A DNA stretch of 64,000 nucleotides, from contig NC_052619.1 in assembly GCF_016545825.1 (NCBI RefSeq), positions 66,846,115 to 66,910,114 on the forward strand, in the 5' to 3' direction. The position numbers and the translations under genes were made by a program. This DNA is from Eucalyptus grandis. Its lineage: Eukaryota > Streptophyta > Magnoliopsida > Myrtales > Myrtaceae. The first letter of the stretch is position 1; each line of letters begins with the position of its first letter. Positions 1 through 12,822 of this stretch are shown piece after piece. The notes under the pieces were generated by a model. The model was not told the DNA's origin, did no database searches, and saw only the letters and a list, made by a program, of their open reading frames with translations.

Positions 1-871
1 TCTTTACAGACAAAGATTCTGCTGAGATCACTCCACTTGAGTTGCATTTTTCAAATCAAGATGATTGTTTTCTGCAGGAGTACCTCAGAAGTTCAAGAAT
101 CAACATCAACATCAGACAAGTCTTTTAGAGTGTACAACTATACGCATTCAAAGTCCATCTCAATGTGGTTCTTTATTCTTTGATAGCCAGTGTAGTGTCT
201 GTTGAGCAAAGGAGAAAAAATACCAACAATTTAGGATAGTCGACTAAAGGTTAATGGCGAGTATTATCCATCAGCCATCAGAGTGTGCGAATTGCAGAGC
301 CGTATCGAAGTGCAACCAAAAAAAGGAGGAGAGGACGGCTAAAGATATTCGACCCGACCGTGTGCTTGCTATATCGAGGCGCACAAAGTTATCAAAACAC
401 TACAAGTTCTGTGGGTGTGCTAATGAGGATTTCAATTGTTCCTTGCTGAGTCGAACGAGTCGTTAAGGGAACTTCATTAGGCTGTTTTGGTTTACGTGAC
501 ATTCTATTCCATAAAAATTCATTGCGATTCCTCATAAGAAGTCCAATTTTTGCTGCCTGGCCCCTTTAGAGTCCTGCGAGGCTGGGCTTCACTTTACGGT
601 TTATTTCATCGCCATTGCTGACTAATATCCATTTGCCACACTGTCTTGTATGGTCCTTAAGCGAAATGGCAGATCGGCGAGGACCAAAAAATGCTTGCGG
701 TTATCAGCCGTGCTAATCTTCGGCAAGTTAGCTGTTGATCTTGTTCTTCTCAACACATTAAAAGGGCAACACGAGTTAAATCAATGCTAGATCAGAAGTC
801 CATTGTCCTGAGAAATTTGTGAAAAGAATGTTCCACAGACCTAATGGCTTCATTGAAATGGCAAAGAGGTT
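1..871. other. intergenic, no gene recognised
   Basis: Only short open frames without recognisable motifs are seen. A 70-codon open frame at 254-466 has no family resemblance and looks like chance. Nothing else supported. Confidence 0.5.
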
Positions 872-879
872 AAAAAAAA
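872..879 (-). terminator. Pol III terminator of tRNA-Leu
   Basis: A run of eight A on the plus strand reads as eight T on the minus strand, about 18 nt beyond the 3' end of the tRNA gene. A T-run of this length is the normal stop signal for RNA polymerase III. Confidence 0.8.
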
Positions 880-896
880 TAGTGAGGACAGAAGGT

Positions 897-903
897 GTGG
901 AGA

Positions 904-936
<33 letters not shown>

Positions 937-976
937 ACCTTAATCTGGCGCCTTAGACCAACTCGGCCATCTCCAC
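897..976 (-). tRNA. tRNA-Leu (anticodon AAG)
   Basis: Read on the minus strand, the 80-nt gene closes a 7-bp acceptor stem (GTGGAGA with TCTCCAC). The anticodon stem CCAGA/TCTGG encloses the loop TTAAGGT, giving anticodon AAG. There is a long variable arm (GGTCCGAAAGGGC region) as expected for class II leucine tRNAs, and a T-arm with GGTTCAAATCC. Box A (TGGCCGAGTTGG) and box B are intact and no intron is present. It decodes CUU codons (CUC by wobble after A34 is converted to inosine) in the cytosol. CCA is not encoded, as usual for nuclear genes. A TATA-like block lies about 30 bp upstream, a CAA triplet lies just upstream of the gene, and a T-run lies downstream, so it looks functional. Confidence 0.95.
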
Positions 977-1004
977 TTGATGTCCAATTTGACGTAATAA
1001 ATTA

Positions 1005-1012
1005 TTTTATAG
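1005..1012 (-). promoter_or_regulatory. TATA-like element of the tRNA-Leu gene
   Basis: The minus strand reads CTATAAAA about 30 bp upstream of the mature tRNA 5' end. Plant tRNA genes commonly carry such an upstream TATA-like motif together with a CAA initiation motif, and CAA is seen just before the gene. Confidence 0.6.
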
Positions 1013-1864
1013 GCGACAAGAAAACTGTAATCTTCATCGTGGGATCTACGTTTTGCTAATGATAATTAGCGCTTATCACTCCAAAAGGAGAAGAAAAGAA
1101 AGGAGGGAGATCGCTCGCTCCCTTCGGTCATTTGCTAGTTGGCAAGTGTAATAAATCATCCTGAGGATTCGGGTTAGCTTCTAGAGAGTTGGACTGGGCG
1201 TCTTCGCCTCTGTGGACACATCCAGCGATTGTCCGAAGGCCCATTACGTCGTTCAAGAGTTTCCTATCGAACGCCTGCGTATTGACGGTTTTCACTGCAC
1301 AAGCGGGCTCTTGAAATTAATCAGGCCGTGGCGCACAGCTGATTCCAAGGATGGAAATGGATGTGACATGTCTATCTTGGACCAAAAGCCACTTTGTGCA
1401 ATAATCATCTCCCTAACGGCGCCTTTAAAGACCAGGTGTCCAGCCTATATAGTTTAAAACACTCGACTAATCTCCAGTGAAATATGTCCCTTTCGCCACG
1501 TGATGTCTCGATGGTTCCAGCCACCGGTTGGCACGAATTATGAGTTGCTTTGAATTATGTGACCATATACATCAAATAATTTAGATTGTTAGGACCTCCG
1601 TAAGGACATGGTATGGGGGACAGAGGCTGATGGTGACCACAAGAGAGAGGATGCACAAGCTAAGTAGGCGACGCTTTTAATGTTGGTGTTGTCGCTTCAT
1701 TCAACAAGCAACGACATTAGCATTTGTCGTCAGAGACCTTATCAGGTGCGGTGTCAATCTTGTTGGGAGATCAAGCAAGAAATCCGATATATTTATCTAG
1801 AGAGATCGCCAAGAGAAAATTCAAATTTGAATCCATCATTATACTTAGTTGGACTCACATTCAC
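1013..1864. other. intergenic, no gene recognised
   Basis: Mixed-composition sequence with two short open frames (1212-1457 and 1680-1901) that show no motif, repeat or codon pattern suggesting a real protein. Confidence 0.45.
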
Positions 1865-2413
1865 TAAGAAACTTAAGTTGATAAGTTATGGGACCAAATG
1901 AAATATATTAATAATCTCACACCACACTAATTCTCTGACATAAAATTTTTTCTAACACAATTCACACATACATGTCACTGGATCTATTAGTCAATGTTTC
2001 ACATCTTTACAGAGCCAAAGACAAGTCTAACAATATAAGATTATCTCTTCAGGACATTAATACCACCGACTAAGAAATGATGATGATGTTTGGTTGGTGG
2101 CCTTAACCTTCCCATGCTATGTCTGAACCTGTTAACATATTCAATTAGATCCATATTTACACAAAAACTTAAATCAATAAATTATGGGCTAACTGAGATA
2201 TATTAATTACTGCGTACAATACCAATTCTTCAATCTAGGACCATTTCCAACACAACTTGTAGGTATGTTTCCAAAGATTAATGAATCAACGTTTCACGTA
2301 TTTACCAAGCCAAAGACAAGCGTAATTACATTGTTAATCCCCAAGATTATCTCCTCAGGACATAAATACCACCGACTAAGGGATGATGATGATGATGTTT
2401 GGTTGGTGGCCCT
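1865..2413. repeat. diverged tandem duplication, about 300-bp unit
   Basis: Two similar blocks lie head to tail. Both contain a GAGATATATTA/GAAATATATTA segment, AGCCAAAGACAAG, TACCACCGACTAAG and a terminal GATGATGATGTTTGGTTGGT block. Matching points are about 300-306 bp apart. Small indels and many substitutions separate the copies, so the duplication is old. No coding potential is seen in either. Confidence 0.75.
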
Positions 2414-5400
2414 AACCTAAACACCCCATTTCCCCCCAAGAGCGATTTTACCATTTTAAGGAAGCAAAATGTTGGTGGTCGTCCTCGCTATTCACCACAC
2501 TAATGACCAAAACGTAATTGATGGAAGGGCTTGAGGCTCTTCTTCCCCTCACCCCCCACGACATCAAATCGGGTTTGGTGGGACTTTTAGCAAATCCTTA
2601 AACACTAAGAAAGAGATATAGAGAGAGAGAGAGAGAGAGATTGCCTTCAAATTCAAAGTGCCTCGGATTCTCCTTCCTTTTTCATTTCTCTCCTCCTTAA
2701 TGCAAGCATGTGCATGGTAATCACATCTTGCCGAGAAGGCAAAACACAGCATAAAACAGACCCCCCCTAATAATCATGCGGTCCTGCTGCTAAATCGCAC
2801 CACGATGCTGGATGCGATGATTATGATTAAGACAAAGATCTCACTCGATAGTTCTTCGCAAATCCAGCATGTCCTCCCATGATTGCTTGCGATTAATCCA
2901 CGAGAAAATAAACAGATCTGCATATCTCATACTTTGTTCGCCTATGATTATAAGCTTACAAGCCCTTCAAGGCTCGAGATTGCTTCATTTGTTTTCCTTC
3001 TTCACTTTTTGCATTTGCTACGATGGGCCATAGTGATGAAATGACAATTGGGCATCGAGAAATTCATAAGTCATTCAGATAAATTTTCATTTGTGAGTCT
3101 TATCACGTGACCTCCTTGGTATAAATTGATTTTGAAGAGTAATCACCAACTTCAACAAACCTAGTAATTGAGCTGGAAGGTTTGGATCGGTCCATGAAAA
3201 AGTATGCGAAATCACGCTCACTTGTACGGGACTCCTCAAATGTCGGGAATTCCATACACCATCCTAGAACTTCAACGAAACATACTAGGCGCTAAACATG
3301 TCGAGATCTAAATTTTGCATTCCTTTACAGTTGCGGGGTCAACCATCGGCAAAAGGGCTTCTAGTCATCGACATGCATGATTCCACTTTACGTGGGGACG
3401 CAAGGATAAAAACACGACCTCGCGAGCACTTTGTTTGTTCCCGAAAGTGCTGAATCCATGGCTGGATTTGGTCGCTATGATGACCCGAACCCAAGCCTTT
3501 TTCTCTCCCCTCCCGCAAAGCCTCCCATAAGAAGTACGCTAATTCGGTCGGATCCTTAATCAGTAAACAAGCCGGGACCCCATGGTCGGTCTCATCATCA
3601 TCATCATTTCCTCGGGGGCCTCATCATCGTTGGTTTCACGATTCGTGTCCTTTCAATTATATGCTCACATGCCCGCAGGGCGATTGCGCCCCTTAGATTG
3701 GGGGGCTTCCTAAAGGGGACCCGGGAAAGCAATTTGGCAATGCTTGTGTTCTCCATACTAATTAATGACAATGCATGAGGAGGAGTAGATAGGAAGCAAT
3801 TGCAAAAGGAAGGGAGAGGGAGAGGAGGACGAGGCGGAGGTGGAGGAGGAGGGGTGGGGGTGGGGGGATGTAAGGAACATGTTTAGTTCGCGATTCGTTG
3901 GGGGACACTTTCATGGCCAAAGAGGACATCACTATAACCTAATCATTATCTCCAACACTTGCCCTCTTCAACCTCGAGGAGACATCTTCTCTCGGTTGCC
4001 CTCAACCAGATCTTCTTTTGTACCGTAAGACCTTATAATTATTAAGCTGCCCTTAGTACCCATGTTTCAAGTACTAGGATTGTCTAAGTACTCTAACTCC
4101 ATACTCAACTAATACCGACTAGAAGCGACCATCGCCCAGTTTGACTCGTGATTGATGGCCGATGTCGACGCATGCAACATTCGTCCTCATGAGTGTCGTC
4201 GTCCCGCAAATCCTTGAAACTATAAATCGTTTGTCAGTTCAAACTTTCAATGACTCTTTTTGCACTCGTTAAGATTCATCTGATTCTTGTTGTGTGTTAC
4301 GATCACTTCATTCCATTCGAACACGCTAACTATTAGAGCATGTAACTCAATCGTCATAAATATTGTTGTCTCGAAAGAACGGATAAATGTCCTCACTGAG
4401 ACTCAGATCCTGAGTCACTCAAGCAAGATGGAAACACTGATTTTTTCACAGATAGAGATCCGCCAATTTGATCATAGTTAAGGAACTCAAGATCCCTTCA
4501 ATTAGGGAAAAATTGTAAATTAACTTGTCCTATCATGTTTACAAGTAGATTAGGCTGATCAACAGCTAGGAAACTCATATGGGCCCACTCTTTTTCCATG
4601 GGGCTCCACTACAGGCCCAGGTGGAGTTTTTTCTTTTCCTGTAAATTGACTGATTGAATCTCCACGAAGCTCATTTTGGGAAAAGTAGAAGAAATAGTCT
4701 TTGTCGCCTAACTCGTGAGTTAGGCTTATCGCGGGTGTGAATTCAAAGACCGACACTTTCTCAACTTGAAAGTCATAGATGTCCAGATTTCTTATCATTA
4801 GGTTGGTTCTTTTCTTCTTCTTTTTTTGGTAAGTTTATATTTTATTTTCCCGAAAAATGTGTTACATTAGATATTGCAAAATGAATGGGAAGCAATGTTA
4901 TGGTGTGATGTAATATCTAACTTTCATATAATTTTATTAAGCCATGCTTCCCTTCAATCTTACATCTGATTGGCATATAAGAGTTTTAAATTACACCCTC
5001 TACGCAAGCTTAACAATATATGAATGTGGACGATATTCATCTATATTTGTAACCTACCGATTAAAGAGATTTGTTAGAGAAGAATATGATCTGAAGTTAT
5101 TCTAAGCATTCTAATCCCTCCACGGTACCTATTCTGTAGATGGAACAGATGTTGCCCTGGGATTTAACGTGGGCCCTACTTCAATGTGCATATCCGAGCC
5201 TTAATTAAATTAGCTCTTTGTAGATGATATGTTTCCATGATCATTAAGGAGATCATGTCGATAGTTTGCTTTTTGGCCAATGTGTGCATTTCAAGTATGA
5301 TTGTGGGTCGTCCCAAATTTCATATATGTTATCTCCAAGTTTTGTGAAATACCCGTGATGTCAAACACAATACATTAATGCATATAGCAATCCAACCGCT

Positions 5401-7640
5401 AGTTTTTTTTTTTATATATAGTGCTCTACTTATTTTCCCCTTTATTAATGGAAGATAACTGCTATTAACTTTTTAAGTATTAACATTGGAGGGAAATAAA
5501 TCCAAAAAAAATAAAATAAAAGAATGGAAAAAGTCAAGACTTAATTCGCCTTTAAAAAAGAAGAAAGTCAAAAGGGAAAATATAGAGAAGAAAGCAGCCA
5601 TACGTAATGATTTTGGCAGCTGACTTGTATCGAATATATATATATGATTCCCTTTTTAATCTCCAACTTCAATCATGATAATATATATAATATTTATATA
5701 TCTCCTTACGACGAAAGAGCAGAGTTCAGGCTAAGTGCTTATCAATAGAAACCCTAATTCAATATTCGATGACTTTGGTTTCTTGCACCTAAAACCATCC
5801 ATCCCGTAATTATTCTTTTCAATCATACCGCCCCCTTCCCTTCTCCTTCTACTTATTCTGTTCTTATATATAATTATATGTCGACGAACTTCGTTTTCGG
5901 TGATTATTATAAACTCTCTTGTCTATTCATCGCAAATATATAATGATGCCCCTGTCTCAAAGATTTGAATAGATAGGTTGACAACATTATTGAAAGGTAT
6001 ATGCGAAATCGCTTTATGAGTTGAGTTCTGGCCGTATCGAAATGATGTAGCTCCTGAAAAATGTTGGGAAAATGCCACAGCGGCTATTTTAATTGAGATT
6101 AGATGCCGACCAATCAACCGGACGATCCTTGTTAATACACAATGAGATATTGCACTAGAGTAATCTTTTTGCTTCGCTAGACCACCTAATCCATCGGTCT
6201 CAACTTCTCCTTAATCAAATGTCGCAATGTCGGTATTTTAGTCGGCCATGAATGATTTTTCAAACAGTTTCCGTCGCCATCTTTCCTTCTCCGGCGGCTA
6301 ATTAGTGACATTATTGTCGTTTCTATTAAATTCATTATCCGAGGGTGTTTTTCCGCTTTATTCAGTGATGATTTGGAGTTTAATTCTTTTATTTTCTTTT
6401 ATTTTCGAAAGAAAAAATTATTTAGCTCGAGGTCAACATAAAGAAACATGGGAACTGCCGAGAGGGGGGGTGAAGTTAGATGAGATGGAGCTCTCAAGCC
6501 CCCCATGACGTAGTTTCAAGTTTTTGGCCTGCGCTCGGTGAGATCGAGTGGCAGCAATCGCTACACGAGGCCTCCTTTGCTTGAGCTTTTCCATTTATTT
6601 TCTTATTTTTCTTCATATTTTTTCCCTAAATTATGTGGTGATGTGGTAATATATGTGTTCTTTTTGACATTTATTGTACTTTTCTCTCCTAGGTTCAGGT
6701 TCGGAAAGGTTTCGCTTTCTGCTCTTATTGTTTATTTTGGTCGGCATGACATTTGATCATGATGTTTTGGGTACATTGAAATGGAGGGAGAATTCTTCGA
6801 ATAATTGTATGGTGATTGTGAAAAATTGGACCTTGGACGGCACATCAGCTAAGCAATAATATAAAGAAACAGGAGAGCCTGAAAGCTAAAGCCGCATGTC
6901 CAAAATAGTTATGTTACGTATGCCATATCCCGAGCTCACCAATTGGCCACTAGCCCGACTTAGTAGGTCGAGTTTTAGTTGGCCTGACAAGTTAATTAGG
7001 TCGAATGAAATCACCCCATCAAATTCAATACTCGTGATAAGAAATGAATGGGTCATCAAAACTCAAAAATTCATATTAATATGACTCTTTAATTTCATAT
7101 CACCCCAGTGAATCAGTAAGATTTTGAGTTGGAATTTGTAATAGATTCGGCATTGTTGAATATAACCTATGATTGGGAATATTGATCTTAGACTTGCATA
7201 TTAGGGTAAAAGACTTTATTCCCAAGAGTGTCTACACCAAAATTCTCGAACAAACAAATCTTACAAACCATTATTTTGTTGATTTCATTTAGGAAACATT
7301 CTGCGAGTCTCATCTAGGACATTCACTCAGGTAAATGATCCTAACTAAACGCTATTTTCGCGTGATTGAATTTTGACACGTGACCTCCAGATTGAGCAAC
7401 TACGCCAGTGTCGGGGGTTGATATGTTGCTTCTTTACCATATTTTGTATTCGCATTTCATTGTAAAAGGAAAAAAAGAAATAAATGAGATCAACCCTAGA
7501 AATTACGTTTGTACATCCCCAGAACCAACCACGAGAGGGCGTTATGGAGGGCTATTCCTTAATTGGATTACAAGGAAATACCCAACAATCGATGAAGATA
7601 GAGATAAAGGACCAAGCAAAGCTGGCACGTAGCTTAGGAA
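2414..7640. other. long gene-less stretch
   Basis: AT-rich intergenic DNA with a (GA)n tract at 2621-2640, a GGAGG-rich purine stretch at 3778-3868, and scattered short open frames that look random. No gene, tRNA or clear transposon boundary could be supported here. Confidence 0.45.
2621..2640. repeat. (GA)n microsatellite
   Basis: Ten uninterrupted GA units. Confidence 0.9.
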
Positions 7641-7648
7641 ATGGTTAA

Positions 7649-7710
7649 CTTCACTTACCATGCACGTAAAGACCTTGTGTCTCGACATTGGCAGGCATCA
7701 AGCAATCTTT
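7649..7710 (+). repeat. dispersed repeat copy A
   Basis: Contains TTCACTTACCATGCACGTAA, which recurs identically at 12452-12471, followed about 30 bp later by GGCAGGCATCAAGCAATC, related to segments at 9171, 12510 and 14034. This is a degenerate member of a dispersed family. Confidence 0.5.
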
Positions 7711-7849
7711 TACCTATTCACGATGGTCTCTCACGTTGTGATAATCACCTTCCTCCGGAAACATTGACGTTGAATCGAAACTATTGTATCCCCTCCTATT
7801 TACGTCGCTCGCCCCTAAAGTTACGCCTCATTTAGTGAGGTGACGAGAC

Positions 7850-7853
<4 letters not shown>

Positions 7854-7887
<34 letters not shown>
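7854..7887. repeat. (GA)n microsatellite
   Basis: Seventeen GA units without interruption, shortly downstream of dispersed repeat copy A. Confidence 0.9.
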
Positions 7888-7890
<3 letters not shown>

Positions 7891-10800
7891 TGAACTTTGG
7901 AGCTTCTAAGGTTTTCCCCGAGGGGGCCGAGCAATTGTTGTGTAGAACAAGAGCCCTCATTCGTACGGATATTTGCAAAAAAATTTCCCTTAATCTTTAA
8001 GGAACTAAATAAGTATTTAGGCAAGCAAAATATTTTCTTGTGATGACTTTATAGATGGATCATGTTCCAGAGTACCATGTACGCACTTGCTGGTCATACT
8101 GAAAAGAGAGTGTCATAGCTTTTAAAGTGTTGATTACATTTAATAGGAGAATGATTATGTACTGGAATATAACAAACTTTTCGTAGACAGCTCATTACCA
8201 AGTGTCTTTTAAGCAAAAAAGGAAAATTACCAGACTAGAGGCAAGTACGCATTTGTATTAAGCACTTTCCAATACTCCATCACAGTGGATCGGTACTTTC
8301 GTTTTTTTTTTGAACAGTCAGTGGATCGGTACCTGCGTTGTCAATAACTGCCCATCATCCCATTTTTTGTTGATTAAATTAAAACCATATATCTTATTCC
8401 GATGATAGGCTTTGAAGTTGCAAAGTTCTACATGGTTAAAGGCCTTTCACGATTTATTATAAGTTTGATGAAGCCTTTACTATTCTATACTGGGATCACC
8501 TTTTTGTGCCAGTTAATTGATAGGTGCATCACCGACGAGAATTTACTTTTTTGATATGTGCGAAAATACTATAGAATAAGTATGCTTGGCTTGATCTGAC
8601 CCTTGATTAGGGATTAATCTTTTAGGTCTCGTTCATACCCTCCAAGTTCCAAGCTATCTTACAATTGAAAATGCCTCGCAACAAAAAATAAAAACTCGGC
8701 ACATTATTTTTAAATTCCATTCGAACAACATCTGAATTCAACTCTGGGTACCACTAAATGACACAAACCATATTGTAAAATTATGAAGATGGATGGCCTA
8801 CAATCACGGCCCAACCTGACCCTTCCTCCTACCTTTAATCATAGTTCCCTTTGACCGAAGGATTGACTTGTGCTTTTCCAAGTGGGCAAAAAAGCTTCTA
8901 GCTTTTCAAATCGATGCTTTTCGATTTGACCAAATGGAAGAGATTTCAATGCTTTTGTACGCACCTTCGGGCCACTAGCCGAGCTAAAGGTAGTCTCTTC
9001 CTATCCATTGCTTGAATAAAGAATAGAGTGAGATCGTGGGAGTGAGCAGAGAATGTTACGATGTCTTAAGAATCACTCCAAGATTTTGGCAACCTTCCGG
9101 GCCAGCACGTGTTCAAATCGATCCTAGCTTGGATTCTCCTCTTCGCGGCGATCGAGGAGAGGGAAATTGGCAAGTGCGTCAAGCAACATCCCCTTGCTTC
9201 TCTCTCTCTCTCTCTCTCTGCCCTTGGTCCCATTTAATGGTTCGTTACGCTAAATCCTCCCAAATCCCCAGTAAATTTCTAATGTTTTCTTATTATCGGT
9301 ACATATATTAATGTTGCTGCAGTTCGTAGATAGTTGGAATTTCAGAAATGATCGAGAATGATGGGGTTGTACGCCACGCTACGCTAGCTACCATGCAACG
9401 CCTAGACAGAGGTTCGGCACATGAGATAACACGATTTAATTTTGAAGATTTGGACGTGTGATTGATTAAATTGTTTAATTGATGTGTCCGTATGTGGAAA
9501 ATATGAATTACTACCCTATTCGATTGCACATGTACGTCAAAACTACGATAGAAGTAGCGTGCGGCCAAACTAATCCTCCCCTGGGTTGGACAATAAGAGA
9601 ACCGAGAACGTGTTGTTCTAGCCATGCATGGGCAAAATTTTTTGGAGCATTGTGGTGGTTATTTACATCCAAAATATGGGATTGGATCAAATTAAACATT
9701 TGATGTAAAAGTGTAAATTCTGAACACATGGCTATTTTCCCCTTACGAACTCTTATAATGACTTTGTTTCACATTTGGACCAAGAAATGAAGGACCTCCA
9801 AGATGATCAACCTAGCAATAAAAGGGTCACATATTCTTTTTTATGAATCATGAATTTGGTTTGTGTCATGAGTGAAGTTCTAAATAACGTAGCTGAGACA
9901 TGTCTCGTACGAAGAGACTTCTTAATTACTAAAATCTCGATGAGAATATGGTGATAGGTTTGCCACTTTCAACCCTTTAGGTTGCAACTGGGTTGCAACT
10001 GGCATGGAGTGGTTATAATTCAAGCCAAACATTTCATGCTGGCCCTAAACGGTAATGCCCGGAGGGTGTTTTCAACGCAGTTCGCCCCTACCCCCCACCT
10101 TTTGTCCAATGAAGAAAAAAACAAAAGAACCTCAGAATGAATGCCTCGGATGTTCGAGCAAAAGCCTATCCCTGAAGGGCTCACCTGTCTAGTAAGGACT
10201 CACATGTAAGAGTAAAATCTGATAGAGCAGTTATAGTCGCTCCTTTTCCATCATTGATACTCTTATTATATTCTTCCCTCATTCATTCCCATATTTCTTT
10301 TTCCGACTGAAAACAGTGCTCCGAAACTTCACGAACCCGTAGTTGTTTTAACCTATGTGCGAAGCATTATCGGTCAAAAAAAAACACGAGAAAAGGCAAA
10401 AGCCACCTAAACAAAACGAATAGAAATAACGAGATCGCGGAAGCATTCCCTCGAGCCGCCTTCATCTTCCCGAAAACCTCATCGTCAGACTAGACTTATC
10501 CATGACGGACCAGAATGAGAACGCGAGGAAGCGGACAGCAGTGGTTGAGAGGGTGGCATGTCGTTTCGGTGTCATTGACGTCTACGGTGGTTAAGGAGGT
10601 AAAAAAAAAATCTCGTTTCAAATGGAAGGGAGTCAGTGTACATCGCCATACACATTATTTAGCTAAGAGTCAGTAACCGACCATGCGAACTTTTTCTCCA
10701 AATACCACACCACATGACCTGTTTTTAGCATATGCTTCGTAAGCAGTTCACGTCAGGTTCGTGCCTTGAAGTCTTGTATCAAACAGCTCGGAGCGTTTTC

Positions 10801-12200
10801 GTCTTCCCGATCTTCTCTTCTCGAGAGGGCCAAGCTATCTCAACCGATTCCTTACTGAAATCTTAGCCTAAGATGCAAGTTAAAGGTACTTAAACAGACA
10901 TATGGAACATTAATGGCACGTTATTGTTGTATCTTTGCTTTAAAGAAACTCCCATGCAACGATGATGAAATCATGTACATGTTTGAGAACTCGAATTTCA
11001 TCAATAATTTAGAAACCTTTAAAGAAATTCAGGTTGACAAAGAGGTTTTATGTGTTACAGTCTTATAGAGACCGTCCAAAATGATTGTCATCGTATGATC
11101 AAATTTATGGGTTTTGGAAGGTGATATTACTGAACCTCCCATCTATATTATTTCACCATATTTTATGATAAACTAGCAATAAACTTTAGTATAAATATTA
11201 TTACTTAAGAAGTGTATATAATATGCCGAATTTTTTTATCCAAAAGGAACTTTGCTTAGAGCAGCATGATCTTATTGCGATGGATGAAAGTTTTTTTCTT
11301 AATTATCTTTTGTGCAAATGTCGTGTAGAAATTTCAAGATCAACGTCTACTTTTTTTCCCTCTTTTTTTTTCCAATTTCTGTCTTCTTTTTTTCTGGAAA
11401 GATCTTCTGCTAACTTATCCAAGTCACCATCAAATTTATTAATCCATCTCAAGATACATTGATGCCACACCCTTATTTCGAGCAATAAAGCGAGATTTGT
11501 ACTCCACCCACTCCACATCTCAAACCTTATCTCCTCCCAACTTTTCTCCCCGAATTTCTGCTTACTTTTACGCCAATGATAACTACTTGATAAATCATAA
11601 GTAAAGATAATGGAAAAGCCACGTCTAGTAAAAATCAAATTAGCCACAGCCGAACAAATAACGGAAAAAGTAGAGAAAATATCGTGGCTGCAAAAAAAAA
11701 AAAAAAAAAAATTCGAAGTTAGTCTTATCCAACTACTGTTAATACAAGGAGGGCTGCCAAGATGATCGAAAAATGTTACAATCCCCAAGTCACTAATAGA
11801 TAAAATCGCTCGTTAATTTTAAATATCGACAGTATATGTTATAATTAATCATCAGATCTTATTAATTTTATGAAAAAAATTTATGCATACATATACACTA
11901 GCATGTTATATCCTCGAACCATAAGAATTACTAATGCAAACATATATTATCAACTGTTCATCATCGAATTTTAAAACTTGATAACATGCAAATCACTTTT
12001 GTTCATCATCTTTTTGCTCTTTTTTATCTTTTTTTCTCGATTTCTTTTGGCTTGAAGGATTCCTCAACTCACAATTATCGTTCGACTCTGTCAGCCTATG
12101 ACTCGTTCTCCTATCGGCTATTATCTTTTTGCTCCTTCCATGGTCTGTGGAGAGAGGGAAAGGATAACGTTAATCACCCGACTTACCTCCCTCCAGAAAA
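7888..12200. other. long gene-less stretch
   Basis: AT-rich intergenic DNA. The longest open frame (minus, 11303-11788, 161 codons) owes its length to T-rich and A-rich tracts and has no recognisable domain. A dispersed repeat copy with a CT tract lies at 9171-9219. Confidence 0.4.
9171..9219 (+). repeat. dispersed repeat copy B followed by (CT)n
   Basis: GCGTCAAGCAACATCCCC is followed by a (TC)n tract at about 9199-9219. The same segment in altered form occurs at 14034-14060, and weaker versions at 7690 and 12510. Confidence 0.5.
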
Positions 12201-12223
12201 ACCTTGAACTTCAAGGATAGAAA

Positions 12224-12235
12224 TCCACGTGGCGC
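12224..12235. promoter_or_regulatory. G-box/ABRE-like palindrome
   Basis: CCACGTGGCGCC contains the CACGTG core bound by bZIP and bHLH factors. No gene was recognised nearby, so function is uncertain. Confidence 0.35.
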
Positions 12236-12274
12236 CACGCGGTTGGCGCCGGGAATCACACAGGGAAAAGGTGT

Positions 12275-12294
12275 AGAGAGAGAGAGAGAGAGAG
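12275..12294. repeat. (GA)n microsatellite
   Basis: About ten GA units; the first of several in a 600-bp stretch (see also 12372-12391, 12521-12538 and 12801-12822). Confidence 0.9.
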
Positions 12295-12371
12295 GGCAGT
12301 GTAGGGAAAGTGATGGCTACTCAACGCAAACCACAAGTCCCGGTCACTCGCTGTGTGGAAGCATAATGACC

Positions 12372-12391
12372 AGAGAGAGAGAGAGAGAGAG
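12372..12391. repeat. (GA)n microsatellite
   Basis: About ten GA units. Confidence 0.9.
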
Positions 12392-12451
12392 CTAGTTGTA
12401 CGATTACTGGGTGAAAAGTTGGTAAAGCTTTCTGGTTAAATTTCGAAGGAA

Positions 12452-12538
12452 GTTCACTTACCATGCACGTAAAGGCAAAGTCGAGCTTGTCGCTGGACTA
12501 GGAGGCAAAAAGCAATCTCCCCTCTCTCTCTCTCTCTT
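12452..12538 (+). repeat. dispersed repeat copy C with (CT)n
   Basis: Begins with TTCACTTACCATGCACGTAA, shared exactly with 7649 onward, then GGAGGCAAAAAGCAATC and a (CT)n tract at 12521-12538. Order and spacing match copy A loosely. Confidence 0.5.
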
Positions 12539-12800
12539 GCTTGCACGACGAGCTGTGAAATATTTTTCTCCACTGGAATAGCTGGATTGCCAAGAAACCG
12601 AGCCAACCCCACGTTATCATTGCCTACTACATAACTCCTCTGTAGCCCCCTTTTCATGCTGTGAATTTTCGAAAATTGAGAAAAAAAAAAAACACATAAG
12701 TAAGGCGCAGGCAAAGCCAAAGAAAAAGAAAAGCGCAGGCGAAAGACAAAAAGAAAAGAAAGGGTTGTCGTTTTCTAGCAGTTTGCAGTCAGTCGCAGGC

Positions 12801-12822
12801 AGAGAGAGAGAGAGAGAGAGAA
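12801..12822. repeat. (GA)n microsatellite
   Basis: About eleven GA units. Confidence 0.9.

Noticed and set aside
11303..11788. 161-codon minus-strand frame
   Set aside because: Driven by A- and T-runs (Phe and Lys stretches); no recognisable family.
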